Source: Puniceicoccaceae bacterium 5H
Lineage (GTDB): Bacteria; Verrucomicrobiota; Verrucomicrobiia; Opitutales; Oceanipulchritudinaceae
DNA length: 64,000 bases
Direction: 5' to 3'
Assembly (NCBI GenBank): GCA_009772895.1
Contig: WOUP01000001.1
Coordinates: 186,001 to 250,000 of the forward strand
Shown: piece by piece, positions 42,675 through 52,390 of the stretch
Numbering within the stretch: position 1 is the first letter of the stretch
Layout of the letters: every line of letters starts with the position of its first letter
Notes under the pieces: model-generated
Told to the model about the DNA's origin: nothing
Database searches by the model: none
What the model saw: only the letters and a program-made list of their open reading frames with translations
Translations under genes and position numbers: made by a program

Positions 42675-45600
42675 ATGTCCGCGCCTATTCACTGCACGAC
42701 CGTTAACCACCGCGCGCTGCGTCCCGCCGCGCAGGGGCTCTACGATCCCGCGCAGGAACACGATGCCTGCGGGGTGGGCTTTATCGCTAATCTTCATGGC
42801 AAAGCCAGCTATGAAATTATTGATGGGGCCATCACCGGTCTGTGCAATCTAGCCCACCGTGGGGCCATCGACGCCGACGCCGTTACCGGCGACGGTGCCG
42901 GTATCCTCACGCAGCTTCCATACGAGATTTTCTTCGAACATCTCGCCTCACAAGGTATCAAGGCGCCGAAAGAAAAGGATCTGGCCGCCGGGATGTTCTT
43001 CCTGCCGCGTGGCAGCAAGAAGGTGATCAACCGTTGCAAGGAGATCATCGAAGAGGCGATCAATCGCGAGGGTCTCAAGTTCCTCTGCTGGCGGGAAGTC
43101 CCGATCGACAACAGCACACTCGGCCGCAAGGCGGAATCGACGCGCCCGGAAATCCTCCAGGTGCTCATTCAGCGTCCCAAGAACCTGAAGGACGACGAGT
43201 TTGAGCGCAGTCTGCTGCTGGCGCAGAAGTATTGCACGCGCCTGGCGGCGGAAGAGAAGGTCCACGACTTTTACGTGGTGAGCCTGTCGCACCTCAGCAT
43301 TACCTACAAGGGGCTCTTCCACGCCCCGCAGGTGCGCAAGTTTTACCTCGACCTGAAGAGCCCGAAGTTCGTTTCGACCTTCGCCATCTTCCACCAGCGC
43401 TTCGCCACGAACACGTTTCCGGACTGGGCCAAGGCGCAGCCGTTTCGCATGCTCGCGCACAACGGTGAGATCAACACCATCCGCGGCAACCGGAATAACA
43501 TGCGGGCCCGCGAATACTCCAACGCTCCGGGCGCTTGGGGTGACCGCTTCCAGGACCTCGTGCCGATGGTGCAGGAAGACATGTCCGACAGTGCGAGCTT
43601 CGACAATTGCCTGCAGTTGATGACGGTGGGCGGTCGCCCGGCCATCGAGAGCGCGGCGATCATGATGCCTTGCGCGTGGGAAGAAAACCCGCAGCTGCCG
43701 AAGAAGGTCCGCAATTTCTATAAGTACCATGCGGTGATGATGGAGCCGTGGGACGGCCCCGCCGCGATCGTGTTTTCCGATGGCCGCTACATCGGGGCGA
43801 CCCTCGACCGCAACGGCCTGCGCCCGGCGCGCTACAAGGTCTTTGAAGATGGTACCGTGATCCTCGCCTCCGAAGTCGGCCTCATCCCCAAGTGGGATAC
43901 GCCAGTTGTCCAGGCGGGCCGCCTCGGGCCGGGCCGCATGCTCGCGGTCGACCTCAAGGACCATCTGATCCTCGAGGACGACGAGTTGAAGGAGCGTCTC
44001 GGCGACACCTTCGACTATTCGAGCTGGTGCGATGAGCACATCCACAACCTGGGCGAAGACGCGGAAAAGTCCGCCACCTTCGACCAGAGCACGACGGATG
44101 ATGACGCCATCACCGCGCTGCGGGTGGCCCACGGCTACGATCTCGACGAGGAGAACGTGCTGCTCAAGCCCATCATGGAGCACGGCAAGGAGCCGATCGG
44201 CGCGATGGGTGAGGATACGCCGCTGGCCGTCCTGAGCCGTCGCCCGAAGCTGGTCTACCAATACTTCAAGCAGCTCTTTGCCCAGGTGACGAACCCGGCG
44301 ATCGATTCGCTCCGGGAACGCACCGTCATGTCCCTCAAGATGCACCTCGGCGGGCGTGTCGGCCTGTTCGACAACCGCGTGCAGGAGCATCACTTCCTCG
44401 CGCTGGAGTCTCCGGTTCTCTTCGACCACGAGTTCCGCCAGATTGCCGAGACGGACTTCCTGCAGGACAAGGTGCTGACGCTCGACGCCATCTTCCCGGT
44501 GGCCGAGGGCCCGGCTGCGCTTGAGCAATACCTCGAAGCCCTGCGCATGCAGGTGCGCAAGGCACTCGAAGAAAAGCCCTACCGCATCATCGTCATCTCC
44601 GACCGCAAGGTGGACCGCGAGCACGCCAACATCCCGATGTTGCTGGCCGTCGGTGCGATCCACAGCGAGCTGGTCCTGATGGGCCGCCGGATCGACTGCG
44701 ACATCGTGGCCGAAACCGGTGATGTGCGCGACGTGCACCAGATGGCCACGGTCCTCGGCTATGGCGCCAATGCCGTTTACCCGTATCTCGTTTGCGATGT
44801 GATCCGCAAGATCCTGCGCGAGGCGGGCGAGGAAGACTCCGTCGCCAAGCTGAAGCCGGAAGAGGCCCTCTACAATTACCGCAAGGCCATTGATGCCGGC
44901 TTGCTGAAGATCATGTCCAAAATGGGCATCAGCACGCTCTTCAGCTATCAGGGCGCCAAGATCTTTGAAGCCATCGGCCTCAGCTCCGAGCTCATCGACG
45001 CCAACTTCATGGGCACTCCCAGCCCGATCGAAGGTATCGGCTATGAGCAGCTGGCGCTGGAAGTCCTGCGTCGCCACCAGAACGCGTTCCCGATGGATCG
45101 CCCCTCCGAGCTGTGGCACGAAGGTTGGCTGACCCCGGCTAAGAAGGGCGCGGGCGAATACCACGCCTGGAGCAGCAAGGTCGTGTCGGGGATGAATTCC
45201 CTGATCCGCAAGAACGGGGACTATTCCAGCTACCTGACCTGGCAGGAAGCTTCGGACAACCACCCGCCGGTTACGATCAAGGACTTGCTGCGCTTCAAGT
45301 ATCCGGAAGCCAAGGCCAAGAAGTCGGTGCCGCTCGACGAGGTAGAATCGGTCGAAGACATCCGCCGCCGCTTCACCACGGCTGCCATGTCCCTCGGTGC
45401 GCTTTCGCCCGAGATGCACGAGACGCTGGCCATCGCCATGAACCGGATCGGCGGCAAGTCGAACTCCGGTGAGGGCGGCGAAGACCCGGTGCGCTTCCAC
45501 CCGTATGAAAACGGGGACAGTGCCAACAGTGCGATCAAGCAAGTCGCCTCGGGCCGTTTCGGCGTTTCGGCGGAATACCTCGCCAACGCGAAGGAAATCG

Positions 45601-47276
45601 AGATCAAGGTCGCCCAGGGGGCCAAGCCGGGCGAAGGGGGTCAGCTGATGGGCTGGAAGGTCAGTCCGCTGATCGCGCGTCTGCGCTTTTCCACGCCAGG
45701 CGTCACGCTGATTTCGCCGCCTCCGCACCACGACATTTACTCGATCGAAGACCTGGCCCAGCTGATCTTCGACCTGAAGGAAGTAAACCCGCGCGCCAAG
45801 GTGTGCGTGAAGCTCGTCTCCAGCTCCGGCGTGGGCACGATCGCCGCCGGTGTGGCCAAGGCCTACGCCGACGTGATCCTCATCTCCGGCCACGACGGTG
45901 GCACGGGCGCTTCGCCGATCTCTTCGATCAAGCACGCAGGCTCCGCGTGGGAAATCGGTCTCGCCGAAGCCCACCAGGTGCTGATGCTCAACGACCTGCG
46001 CAGCCGCGTCACCCTCCGCACCGACGGGGGCATGAAGACCGGTCGCGACATCGTGACCGCAGCGCTGCTCGGGGCCGAGGAGTACAACTTCGGCACTGCG
46101 GCCCTTATCGCCGGCGGTTGCGCCATGTTCCGCGTCTGCCACCTCAACACCTGCCCGGTGGGGGTTGCGACCCAGCGTGAAGACCTGCGCGCTAAATTCC
46201 GCGGCAAACCGGAATACGTGGTGAACTACTTCAACGCGGTCGCTCAGGATGTGCGCATGATCATGAGCAAGCTCGGCTTCCGCACGATGGACGAGCTGAT
46301 CGGCCGCACCGACATGCTGCAGCAGATCAACGATCCGCGTAACCCGAAGACCGACTTCCTCGACTTCTCGCGCCTGCTGTATGCGGTCGATCCCACTTGG
46401 GAGCAGCCCCGCATTCACACCCGCGCCCGTAACGAGCGCATCGGCAACCAGGGCACGCTGGACGACTCGATCCTGCAGGACGCCAAGGAAACCGTGACCC
46501 ACCGCAAGCCTGTCTTCTCGCAGAAGTACAAGGTGGTGAACGTGGACCGCAACGTCGGCACCAAGATTTCCGGCGAAGTGGCCTACCTGCACGGTAACCA
46601 CGGCCTCGAGCCCGGCACGATCAACATTGAGCTCAAGGGCAGCTCCGGCCAGAGCCTCGGCTGCTTCCTCATCCAGGGCATCCGGATCAAGCTCATTGGC
46701 GACACCAACGACTATGTCGGCAAGGGCATGAACGGAGGCGAGATCATCCTGCGCCCGAAGGACAACGTGAAGTATCCGTGGCACGAAAACACCATCGCGG
46801 GCAACACCTGCCTCTATGGTGCGACGGGCGGCTACCTCTTTGCCGGCGGCCAGGTCGGGATGCGCTTCGCCGTCCGTAACTCCGGTGCGACGGCTGTCGT
46901 CGAAGGGGTGGGTGACCACGCTTGCGAATACATGACGCGCGGCACAGTGGTCGTGCTCGGTGATACGGGCCGTAACTTCGGTGCGGGTATGAGCGGTGGC
47001 GTGGCTTTTGTTTACGATCCCGAGAACAAGCTGCCGGCCAACTTGAACCCGGACATGGTCTACCTCGAGCGTCTCGACGATAACGGCGAGATTATGGCGT
47101 TGCGCAAGCTGGTGGAACTCCACCGCAAGCTTACGGACAGCCCCCGGGCGGCCGAGATCCTCGCCGACTGGGAGACGTCTCTCGGACACTTCCAGCGCGT
47201 GACGCCCTACACGGCACCCGAAGTGGCCAAGGCAGTCTTCGCCTTCGACAGCCAGCTCCAGGCCATCCAGGTCTGA
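42675..47276 (+). CDS. gltB: Glutamate synthase large subunit
   Basis: The 1533-residue protein transfers the glutamine amide to 2-oxoglutarate. After a 31-residue propeptide comes Cys32 (HDACGVGF), the N-terminal nucleophile of the class II amidotransferase domain. The central and FMN-binding synthase domains follow (SNSGEGGEDPVRFHP, PPHHDIYSIEDLAQLIFDLK, ISGHDGGTGASPISSIKHAG). The [3Fe-4S] ligands CAMFRVCHLNTCPVGVATQ are near residue 1150. The GXGXG beta-helix (GNHGLEPGTINIELKGSSGQSLG) ends the protein. I used the ATG at 42675 because it gives a standard propeptide. No gltD follows. A CysJ-like reductase does. Whether this is NADPH- or ferredoxin-dependent cannot be told by eye. Confidence 0.97.
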   Translation: MSAPIHCTTVNHRALRPAAQGLYDPAQEHDACGVGFIANLHGKASYEIIDGAITGLCNLAHRGAIDADAVTGDGAGILTQLPYEIFFEHLASQGIKAPKEKDLAAGMFFLPRGSKKVINRCKEIIEEAINREGLKFLCWREVPIDNSTLGRKAESTRPEILQVLIQRPKNLKDDEFERSLLLAQKYCTRLAAEEKVHDFYVVSLSHLSITYKGLFHAPQVRKFYLDLKSPKFVSTFAIFHQRFATNTFPDWAKAQPFRMLAHNGEINTIRGNRNNMRAREYSNAPGAWGDRFQDLVPMVQEDMSDSASFDNCLQLMTVGGRPAIESAAIMMPCAWEENPQLPKKVRNFYKYHAVMMEPWDGPAAIVFSDGRYIGATLDRNGLRPARYKVFEDGTVILASEVGLIPKWDTPVVQAGRLGPGRMLAVDLKDHLILEDDELKERLGDTFDYSSWCDEHIHNLGEDAEKSATFDQSTTDDDAITALRVAHGYDLDEENVLLKPIMEHGKEPIGAMGEDTPLAVLSRRPKLVYQYFKQLFAQVTNPAIDSLRERTVMSLKMHLGGRVGLFDNRVQEHHFLALESPVLFDHEFRQIAETDFLQDKVLTLDAIFPVAEGPAALEQYLEALRMQVRKALEEKPYRIIVISDRKVDREHANIPMLLAVGAIHSELVLMGRRIDCDIVAETGDVRDVHQMATVLGYGANAVYPYLVCDVIRKILREAGEEDSVAKLKPEEALYNYRKAIDAGLLKIMSKMGISTLFSYQGAKIFEAIGLSSELIDANFMGTPSPIEGIGYEQLALEVLRRHQNAFPMDRPSELWHEGWLTPAKKGAGEYHAWSSKVVSGMNSLIRKNGDYSSYLTWQEASDNHPPVTIKDLLRFKYPEAKAKKSVPLDEVESVEDIRRRFTTAAMSLGALSPEMHETLAIAMNRIGGKSNSGEGGEDPVRFHPYENGDSANSAIKQVASGRFGVSAEYLANAKEIEIKVAQGAKPGEGGQLMGWKVSPLIARLRFSTPGVTLISPPPHHDIYSIEDLAQLIFDLKEVNPRAKVCVKLVSSSGVGTIAAGVAKAYADVILISGHDGGTGASPISSIKHAGSAWEIGLAEAHQVLMLNDLRSRVTLRTDGGMKTGRDIVTAALLGAEEYNFGTAALIAGGCAMFRVCHLNTCPVGVATQREDLRAKFRGKPEYVVNYFNAVAQDVRMIMSKLGFRTMDELIGRTDMLQQINDPRNPKTDFLDFSRLLYAVDPTWEQPRIHTRARNERIGNQGTLDDSILQDAKETVTHRKPVFSQKYKVVNVDRNVGTKISGEVAYLHGNHGLEPGTINIELKGSSGQSLGCFLIQGIRIKLIGDTNDYVGKGMNGGEIILRPKDNVKYPWHENTIAGNTCLYGATGGYLFAGGQVGMRFAVRNSGATAVVEGVGDHACEYMTRGTVVVLGDTGRNFGAGMSGGVAFVYDPENKLPANLNPDMVYLERLDDNGEIMALRKLVELHRKLTDSPRAAEILADWETSLGHFQRVTPYTAPEVAKAVFAFDSQLQAIQV

Positions 47277-47404
47277 TCCTCTTGACGCGGGGGCCGGCAA
47301 TCAACTGCCGGCTCTCGCCATTTGACACGTCTCGTTTTCAGCTACTATAACCTTCCCGTCATCAAGGGCTTCATCTGACGTCCTGAAGTTGTAACCTTCG
47401 CGCA

Positions 47405-49285
47405 ATGCCGCAGAATATTCAAATCCCAGACAACGCACCTTTTGCACATGAACAGAAGGTGGCGCTGAACGCGCTGCTACCGACCCTGCAACCCGCCCAG
47501 GCCATGTGGCTGGGGGGCTATTTCGGGGCTCTCGGCCAAGCCATGTTGGGGGGCGGCGCCGCCAAAACCAGTCAGGCGCCGGCCGCGGCGGCTCCGGCTT
47601 CCGCACCGACGGTGCCTCTGCTCATCCTTTTCGGTTCCGAGAGTGGCAACTCCGAAGGGTGCGCCCAGGAGGCTGACAAGGCAGCGAAGGCGGCCGGCTT
47701 CAAGTCCACCGTGGTGGACATGGCCGACTACGACATGTCCAAGATCAAGGACGAAGAGAACGTGCTCGTCATCGTCTCCACTTGGGGTGAGGGCGAACCG
47801 CCGCAGAACGCGACGCCATTCTACGAGTTCATGATGGGTGACCAGGCGCCCAAGCTCGAGAAGATGCGCTTCTCCGTCTGCGGCTTGGGTGACACCGGTT
47901 ACGCCGACTTCTGCCAATGCGGTAAGGATTTCGACAAGCGCCTCGCCGATCTGGGAGCCGAGCGTATCTACGATCGCCAGGACTGCGACGTGGAGTTTGA
48001 AGCGCCCTTCCGTGAATGGCTCAACGGCGCGATGGAAAAGATGGTCGAAGCGACCGGCGTCAAGGAGCAAGCGGCGGCTGCGCCTGCTGCTGAACCGGCC
48101 GCGGCTCCTGCCATCGAAGTCCCGTCCGACTTCAAGATGCCCGGCCTCGAAAAGGAAGAGGGCTATTCCAAGAAGAACCCCTTCCCGGCGAAGATTAAGA
48201 ACAATTTCGTCATGAATGCCGAAGGCTCGGCCAAGGAAGTGCTGCACGTCGAGATCGACCTCGAAGGTTCCGGCATGACCTACGAGCCGGGCGACGCCCT
48301 GGGCGTCATCCCGAGTAATTGCCCGGAGGTGGCCGACGACGTGCTGCGTATGGCCGGCTTCCGTGGCGACGAGCTGAAGGAAGTCGACGGCGAGCTGCTG
48401 TCGCTGACCGAGCTCGTGATGCGCGATTACGACATCACTTCGCTGAGCCGCAGTCTGGTCCGCAAGTATCTGCCCTTTGCCAAGAACAAGGCGCTGGACA
48501 AGATGCTGGAGGACGAGAACAAGGAAAAGTTGAGCGAATGGCTTTGGGGCCGCGAGATTCGCGACCTTTTCGCCGAGTTTCCGCCTGCGGACAGCCTGAC
48601 TGTCGACCAGCTGCTGAACCTGCTGCGCTCGCAACCCCCGCGCCTGTATTCCATCGCTTCCAGCCTGCGCAAGCACCCGGATGAGGTGCACCTGACTGTC
48701 GGCGCGGTCCGCTACAATGCGCATGGCCGCGAGCGCAAGGGCGTGTGCTCAACGTTCTTTGCCGATCGCGTGCAAGCAGGGGACACGGTGCCGGTCTACA
48801 TGCACCACAACAAGAACTTCAAGCTGCCGGCCGATCCGGATACGCCCATCATCATGGTCGGGCCGGGCACGGGCATCGCACCGTTCCGCTCTTTTGTGGA
48901 AGACCGCGAGGCTACGGGCGCCCGCGGGCGCAACTGGCTGTTCTTTGGCGACCAGCGTTTCCTCTACGACTTCTATTATCAGACGGAGTGGCAGGATTAC
49001 CTCAAGTCTGGCATCCTCACGAAGATGGACGTCGCCTTCTCCCGCGATACGGACAAGAAGGTCTACGTGCAGGACCGCATGCGCGAGAAGGCCAAGGAGC
49101 TCTACGCGTGGATCGAGGAAGGCGCCTACTTCTACGTCTGCGGCGACGCGAGTCGGATGGCCAAAGACGTCCACCAGGCCATGATCGACATCGTGAAGGA
49201 GCATGGCGGGATGAGCCAGGAGGACGCCGCCGCCTACGTCAAAAAGCTCCAGAAGGAAAAGCGCTACCAGCGCGACGTCTACTAG
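47405..49285 (+). CDS. cysJ: CysJ-like diflavin reductase (sulfite reductase flavoprotein)
   Basis: The 626-residue protein has an N-terminal extension of about 65 residues and an FMN-binding flavodoxin domain (LLILFGSESGNSEGCAQEADKAAK, VIVSTWGEGEPPQNA, CGLGDTGYADFCQCGKDFD). An Ala/Pro linker near residues 217-237 leads to a FAD/NADPH reductase module with RLYSIASS near residue 412, GVCSTFFADR, and the NADPH site GPGTGIAPFRSFVEDREA near 485. The C-terminus ends YQRDVY, as in CysJ. It passes electrons from NADPH to a partner, normally the sulfite reductase hemoprotein CysI, which is not in the window. It lies 128 bases after gltB and ends at a strong terminator. Confidence 0.92.
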   Translation: MPQNIQIPDNAPFAHEQKVALNALLPTLQPAQAMWLGGYFGALGQAMLGGGAAKTSQAPAAAAPASAPTVPLLILFGSESGNSEGCAQEADKAAKAAGFKSTVVDMADYDMSKIKDEENVLVIVSTWGEGEPPQNATPFYEFMMGDQAPKLEKMRFSVCGLGDTGYADFCQCGKDFDKRLADLGAERIYDRQDCDVEFEAPFREWLNGAMEKMVEATGVKEQAAAAPAAEPAAAPAIEVPSDFKMPGLEKEEGYSKKNPFPAKIKNNFVMNAEGSAKEVLHVEIDLEGSGMTYEPGDALGVIPSNCPEVADDVLRMAGFRGDELKEVDGELLSLTELVMRDYDITSLSRSLVRKYLPFAKNKALDKMLEDENKEKLSEWLWGREIRDLFAEFPPADSLTVDQLLNLLRSQPPRLYSIASSLRKHPDEVHLTVGAVRYNAHGRERKGVCSTFFADRVQAGDTVPVYMHHNKNFKLPADPDTPIIMVGPGTGIAPFRSFVEDREATGARGRNWLFFGDQRFLYDFYYQTEWQDYLKSGILTKMDVAFSRDTDKKVYVQDRMREKAKELYAWIEEGAYFYVCGDASRMAKDVHQAMIDIVKEHGGMSQEDAAAYVKKLQKEKRYQRDVY

Positions 49286-49294
49286 TTTCTTTTC

Positions 49295-49324
49295 AAGCCC
49301 GTCCCAATGCGGACGGGCTTTTTT
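49295..49324 (+). terminator. Rho-independent terminator after the diflavin reductase
   Basis: A 10-bp stem (AAGCCCGTCC / GGACGGGCTT) with a 6-base loop is followed directly by T residues. Confidence 0.92.
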
Positions 49325-49377
49325 GTCCGTCGTGCAACGGCTTGACGACGTTCGCACCTTGGCGCAATCTAGCCGCT

Positions 49378-50043
49378 ATGAAGCGGATGAAATTGGTGGC
49401 CCTGTTCGGGGCTCTTCTGTGCGGGTTTACGGCTGTTTTGCAGGCCGAGCTCAGCTTCGAGAATCCCCAGATCACGATCGAAGCCACTCCAGACATGGAG
49501 GAATCGGTCGGGGTCTTCGAGTTCACCAATACGGGCGACGAACCGATTCTGATTCAGCGCGTGCAGAGTTCCTGTGGCTGCACGGTGCCCGAGCTGAAGA
49601 AGCACGAATACGCCCCGGGCGAGTCTGGCGAAATTACGGCAGTCTTTACCTTCGGCCAACGTCAGGGACGTCAGAGCAAGCACCTTGGCGTCTACACCGA
49701 CCACGGTAACTACAACCTGGAGCTGACAACGATCATCCCGGCCCGCTACAAGATGGAGCCGCGCCTGCTGGCTTGGGTGGATGAAGGTCGCCAGGAGAAG
49801 ACAGTCGATGTTACGTTCATGCAGGGCCAACCGGTCGAGATCACCAACATCAACGACCTCAAGGGCTACAATGTCGAAGTCGTGACGGTGAAGGAAGGTG
49901 AGCAGTACCAGCTGAAGGTGAAGCCGGTCGCGGAAACTCTGCCGGCAACCGAAGCCTTGCGTTTCGAAGCCTTGGACTCTGAGGGTCACAAGGAGCGGAT
50001 GACACTGTTTCTGCGCTACCTGCAGCGCCACAACAAGAGCTGA
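49378..50043 (+). CDS. DUF1573 domain exported protein
   Basis: The 221-residue protein has a signal peptide (MKRMKLVALFGALL, ending near LQA-EL). The DUF1573 signature VFEFTNTGDEPILIQRVQSSCGCTVPELKKHEYAPGESGEI lies near residues 40-80, with its CGCT pair. The domain is Ig-like, and the family is common in Bacteroidetes, Verrucomicrobia and Planctomycetes with no settled function. A second beta-rich region ends the protein. I used the ATG at 49378. The frame stays open much further upstream, but that part overlaps the diflavin reductase gene and the terminator. The strand is the same as the neighbours. Confidence 0.88.
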   Translation: MKRMKLVALFGALLCGFTAVLQAELSFENPQITIEATPDMEESVGVFEFTNTGDEPILIQRVQSSCGCTVPELKKHEYAPGESGEITAVFTFGQRQGRQSKHLGVYTDHGNYNLELTTIIPARYKMEPRLLAWVDEGRQEKTVDVTFMQGQPVEITNINDLKGYNVEVVTVKEGEQYQLKVKPVAETLPATEALRFEALDSEGHKERMTLFLRYLQRHNKS

Positions 50044-50156
50044 TCGACAAGGACGGGAAGCACTTGTGCGGCTCATGCGGGCATGGTTTCACCGGCAGCA
50101 AATCTAAGGTGGCGGCGACTTCCCACAGTATGTCTCTCATGGTCGATTGATTGTAG

Positions 50157-51164
50157 GTGAGCGATACAAAACATATTGTGCTACTGGTCGTCCCCGGCGT
50201 AACCATCCTGGATGTCGCGGGGCCTGCGGATGTTTTTTCCAAGGCAACGGATTGCCTGGCCACGGCCTCGGATCAGGAGGGCTCCTACCGCGTTTCCTGT
50301 GTCGCAGCGTATGGCTCCCGCACGGTGCGCAGCTCGTGCGGGATCCCTTTTGTCTGTGATTATACGATCGATACGATTGATTTTGTTCCCGACACGATCC
50401 TGGTGACCGGGCGTGCGCAGGGGCTTCAATTCCCTGATGCGGCGCTTGATTGGTTGAAATCCCAGTTTCCTTTGTGCCGACGTATGGGCTCGATCTGCGC
50501 AGGTGCCTTTATTTTGGCCGAGTGCGGATTCTTGAGCGGTAGACGCGCGACCACCCATTGGGTTAAGTGTGAAGAGCTGGCCAGCCTGTACCCGGATATC
50601 CGAGTGGAGAAGGATCCGATATTTGTTCGCGACGGAAAGGTCTACACCTCGGCGGGTGTGTCGGCCGGCATCGATCTCTCATTGGCCTTGGTCGAGGAGG
50701 ACTACGGTCGGGAGTTGGCGCTCAAGGTCGCAAGGCAGTTGGTGTTGTTCATGAAACGTCCTGGCAGCCAATCCCAGTTTAGCGTTTCCCTGTCCAATCA
50801 GCATGTCGACTACCAACCAGTGCAGAAATTATTGGAGTGGCTCGCCGATCACTACAGTGAACCTCTGTCGGTCGAGACTTTGGCCGAGCGCGCACAGATG
50901 AGCCCGCGGAATTTTGCCCGCGTCTTTGCGAAAGAGACGGGTGAGACCCCGGCAAAATTCCTCGAAAAGCTTCGGGTCGAAAAGGCTCGTCAGCGGTTGG
51001 AAGAAAGCCGCCTGTCCTCTGATGCCATAGCGGCCCAGTGTGGTCTCACGAGTGCAGACACGATGCGAAAGATGTTTTTGCGGCATCTAGGCATAACGCC
51101 TTCAGAGTATCGCGAACGTTTTTCGTCCTGCTGGGGCTTGGAACGCGAGCTGGAGCAGGTGTAG
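50157..51164 (+). CDS. GlxA family AraC-type regulator (DJ-1/PfpI domain plus HTH)
   Basis: The 335-residue protein begins at GTG. Residues 5-190 form a DJ-1/PfpI-like domain (IVLLVVPGVTILDVAGPADVFSKA, GSICAGAFILAECGFLSGRRATTHW), with the Cys of ICAG at the nucleophile elbow position. Residues 220-325 are an AraC-type double helix-turn-helix (PLSVETLAERAQMSPRNFARVFAKETGETPAKFLEKLRVEKARQRLE, then ITPSEYRERF). The PfpI domain acts as a sensor in such regulators. The GAPDH-like gene lies 134 bases downstream on the same strand and may be its target, but this is only positional. Confidence 0.92.
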   Translation: MSDTKHIVLLVVPGVTILDVAGPADVFSKATDCLATASDQEGSYRVSCVAAYGSRTVRSSCGIPFVCDYTIDTIDFVPDTILVTGRAQGLQFPDAALDWLKSQFPLCRRMGSICAGAFILAECGFLSGRRATTHWVKCEELASLYPDIRVEKDPIFVRDGKVYTSAGVSAGIDLSLALVEEDYGRELALKVARQLVLFMKRPGSQSQFSVSLSNQHVDYQPVQKLLEWLADHYSEPLSVETLAERAQMSPRNFARVFAKETGETPAKFLEKLRVEKARQRLEESRLSSDAIAAQCGLTSADTMRKMFLRHLGITPSEYRERFSSCWGLERELEQV

Positions 51165-51298
51165 GCTCGCGCCGGACGGTGAAGCTCAAGTTTGCGTGGC
51201 AGAATTTTCCGGTTTGCTGTCATTTCCGCCATAGAGTGAATCTGCTATCATCTCTCTCGGTTGCTGGCGCTGGTCCAGCTCCATAACTGGAAGTAAAG

Positions 51299-52309
51299 AT
51301 GATTAAAGTAGCGATCAACGGATTTGGCAGGATTGGGAGACTGGCCTGCCGTGCTCTTCTCGAAGATCCCGCATTTGAAGTTGTTGCCATCAATGATTTG
51401 GGCTCGCCCGAGGCGATGGCGTATCTCCTTCAATACGATACGGCCCAGGGTAAATGGGATCGGGCGGTGTGCGCGGTTGGGGACTCGATTTCGGTCGGGG
51501 AAAAACCCATTCGCGTCTATGCGGAACAGGATCCTTCGAGGTTGCCATGGAAGGACCTCGGCATCGATCTCGTGCTTGAATGCACCGGATTCTTCACGAC
51601 TCTGCCCAAAGCTTCGCAGCATTTGTCGGCCGGGGCCAAGCGGGTGATTGTTTCCGCCCCGGCGGGCAATGACATGAAAACGATCGTATACAACGTGAAT
51701 CATGAGATTCTCGACGGCGGCGATCGCGTCATCAGCTGCGCCTCCTGCACCACAAACTGCCTTGCGCCGATGGCCAAAGTGCTGGATCGGGAGTTTGGGA
51801 TTGTGACCGGGCAGATGTCCGCCATCCATGCGTATACGAACTCCCAGCCCTTGTTGGACACGGCGCGGTCCACGGGTAACCTGCGCGCGCTGAGAGCCGC
51901 CCCGACGAACGTGGTGCCATACTCGACCGGGGCCGCCAAAGCGATCGGTCTGGTGATCCCGGAGTTAGCCGGAAAACTGGACGGCTCTTCTCAGCGGGTG
52001 CCGGTGGATTCGGGGTCGCTGGTGGAACTCTTTACTGTGTTGGAAAAGGAGGTGGACGTCGATCGCGTCAACGAAGCAATGCGGGCAGCATCGAACGAAT
52101 CGTTCGGTTTCAACGAGGCGTTGATCGTCTCCAGCGATATCCTGGGAATGCGATTTGGTTCGCTGTTCGACGCTACGCAGACCAAATTGACGCAAGGTTC
52201 TGGAGTCCAAATGCTTAAAACGGTGGCCTGGTACGATAACGAAATGTCTTTCGTGTCTCAGATGCTGCGCACGGGCAAATATCTGGCGTCCAGCATGGAG
52301 AAGCAGTGA
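51299..52309 (+). CDS. Glyceraldehyde-3-phosphate dehydrogenase, divergent type
   Basis: The 336-residue enzyme shows the NAD-binding start IKVAINGFGRIGRLACRALLE, Asp in INDLGSPEAMAYLLQYDT, and the active site ASCTTNCLAPMAKVL with Cys150. The catalytic His lies in IHAYTNSQPLLD and the C-terminal WYDNEMSF closes the family pattern. It should oxidise glyceraldehyde-3-phosphate to 1,3-bisphosphoglycerate. The usual RVPTPNGS segment after the S-loop reads RVPVDSGSLVELF, which is atypical. A Shine-Dalgarno-like GGAAG precedes the ATG by a few bases. It may be a secondary paralogue rather than the main glycolytic gene. The nearest regulator is the GlxA-type gene upstream. Confidence 0.9.
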   Translation: MIKVAINGFGRIGRLACRALLEDPAFEVVAINDLGSPEAMAYLLQYDTAQGKWDRAVCAVGDSISVGEKPIRVYAEQDPSRLPWKDLGIDLVLECTGFFTTLPKASQHLSAGAKRVIVSAPAGNDMKTIVYNVNHEILDGGDRVISCASCTTNCLAPMAKVLDREFGIVTGQMSAIHAYTNSQPLLDTARSTGNLRALRAAPTNVVPYSTGAAKAIGLVIPELAGKLDGSSQRVPVDSGSLVELFTVLEKEVDVDRVNEAMRAASNESFGFNEALIVSSDILGMRFGSLFDATQTKLTQGSGVQMLKTVAWYDNEMSFVSQMLRTGKYLASSMEKQ

Positions 52310-52390
52310 CCCCGCGGCAGGGAGCTTGAAGGTGCTGAAGTGCGCCTTGGGCTCTCCGGCCTGCTGACTGGGCCCAAGCAGTGCGCCGTT

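Noticed and set aside
42948-47300. A 1450-codon open frame on the minus strand, opposite gltB
   Set aside because: It mirrors gltB codon by codon, has no recognisable domain, and arises from GC-rich third positions. gltB has complete catalytic motifs.
48745-49377. N-terminal extension of the DUF1573 gene
   Set aside because: The frame is open upstream but overlaps the diflavin reductase gene and a terminator. A signal peptide begins at the ATG at 49378.
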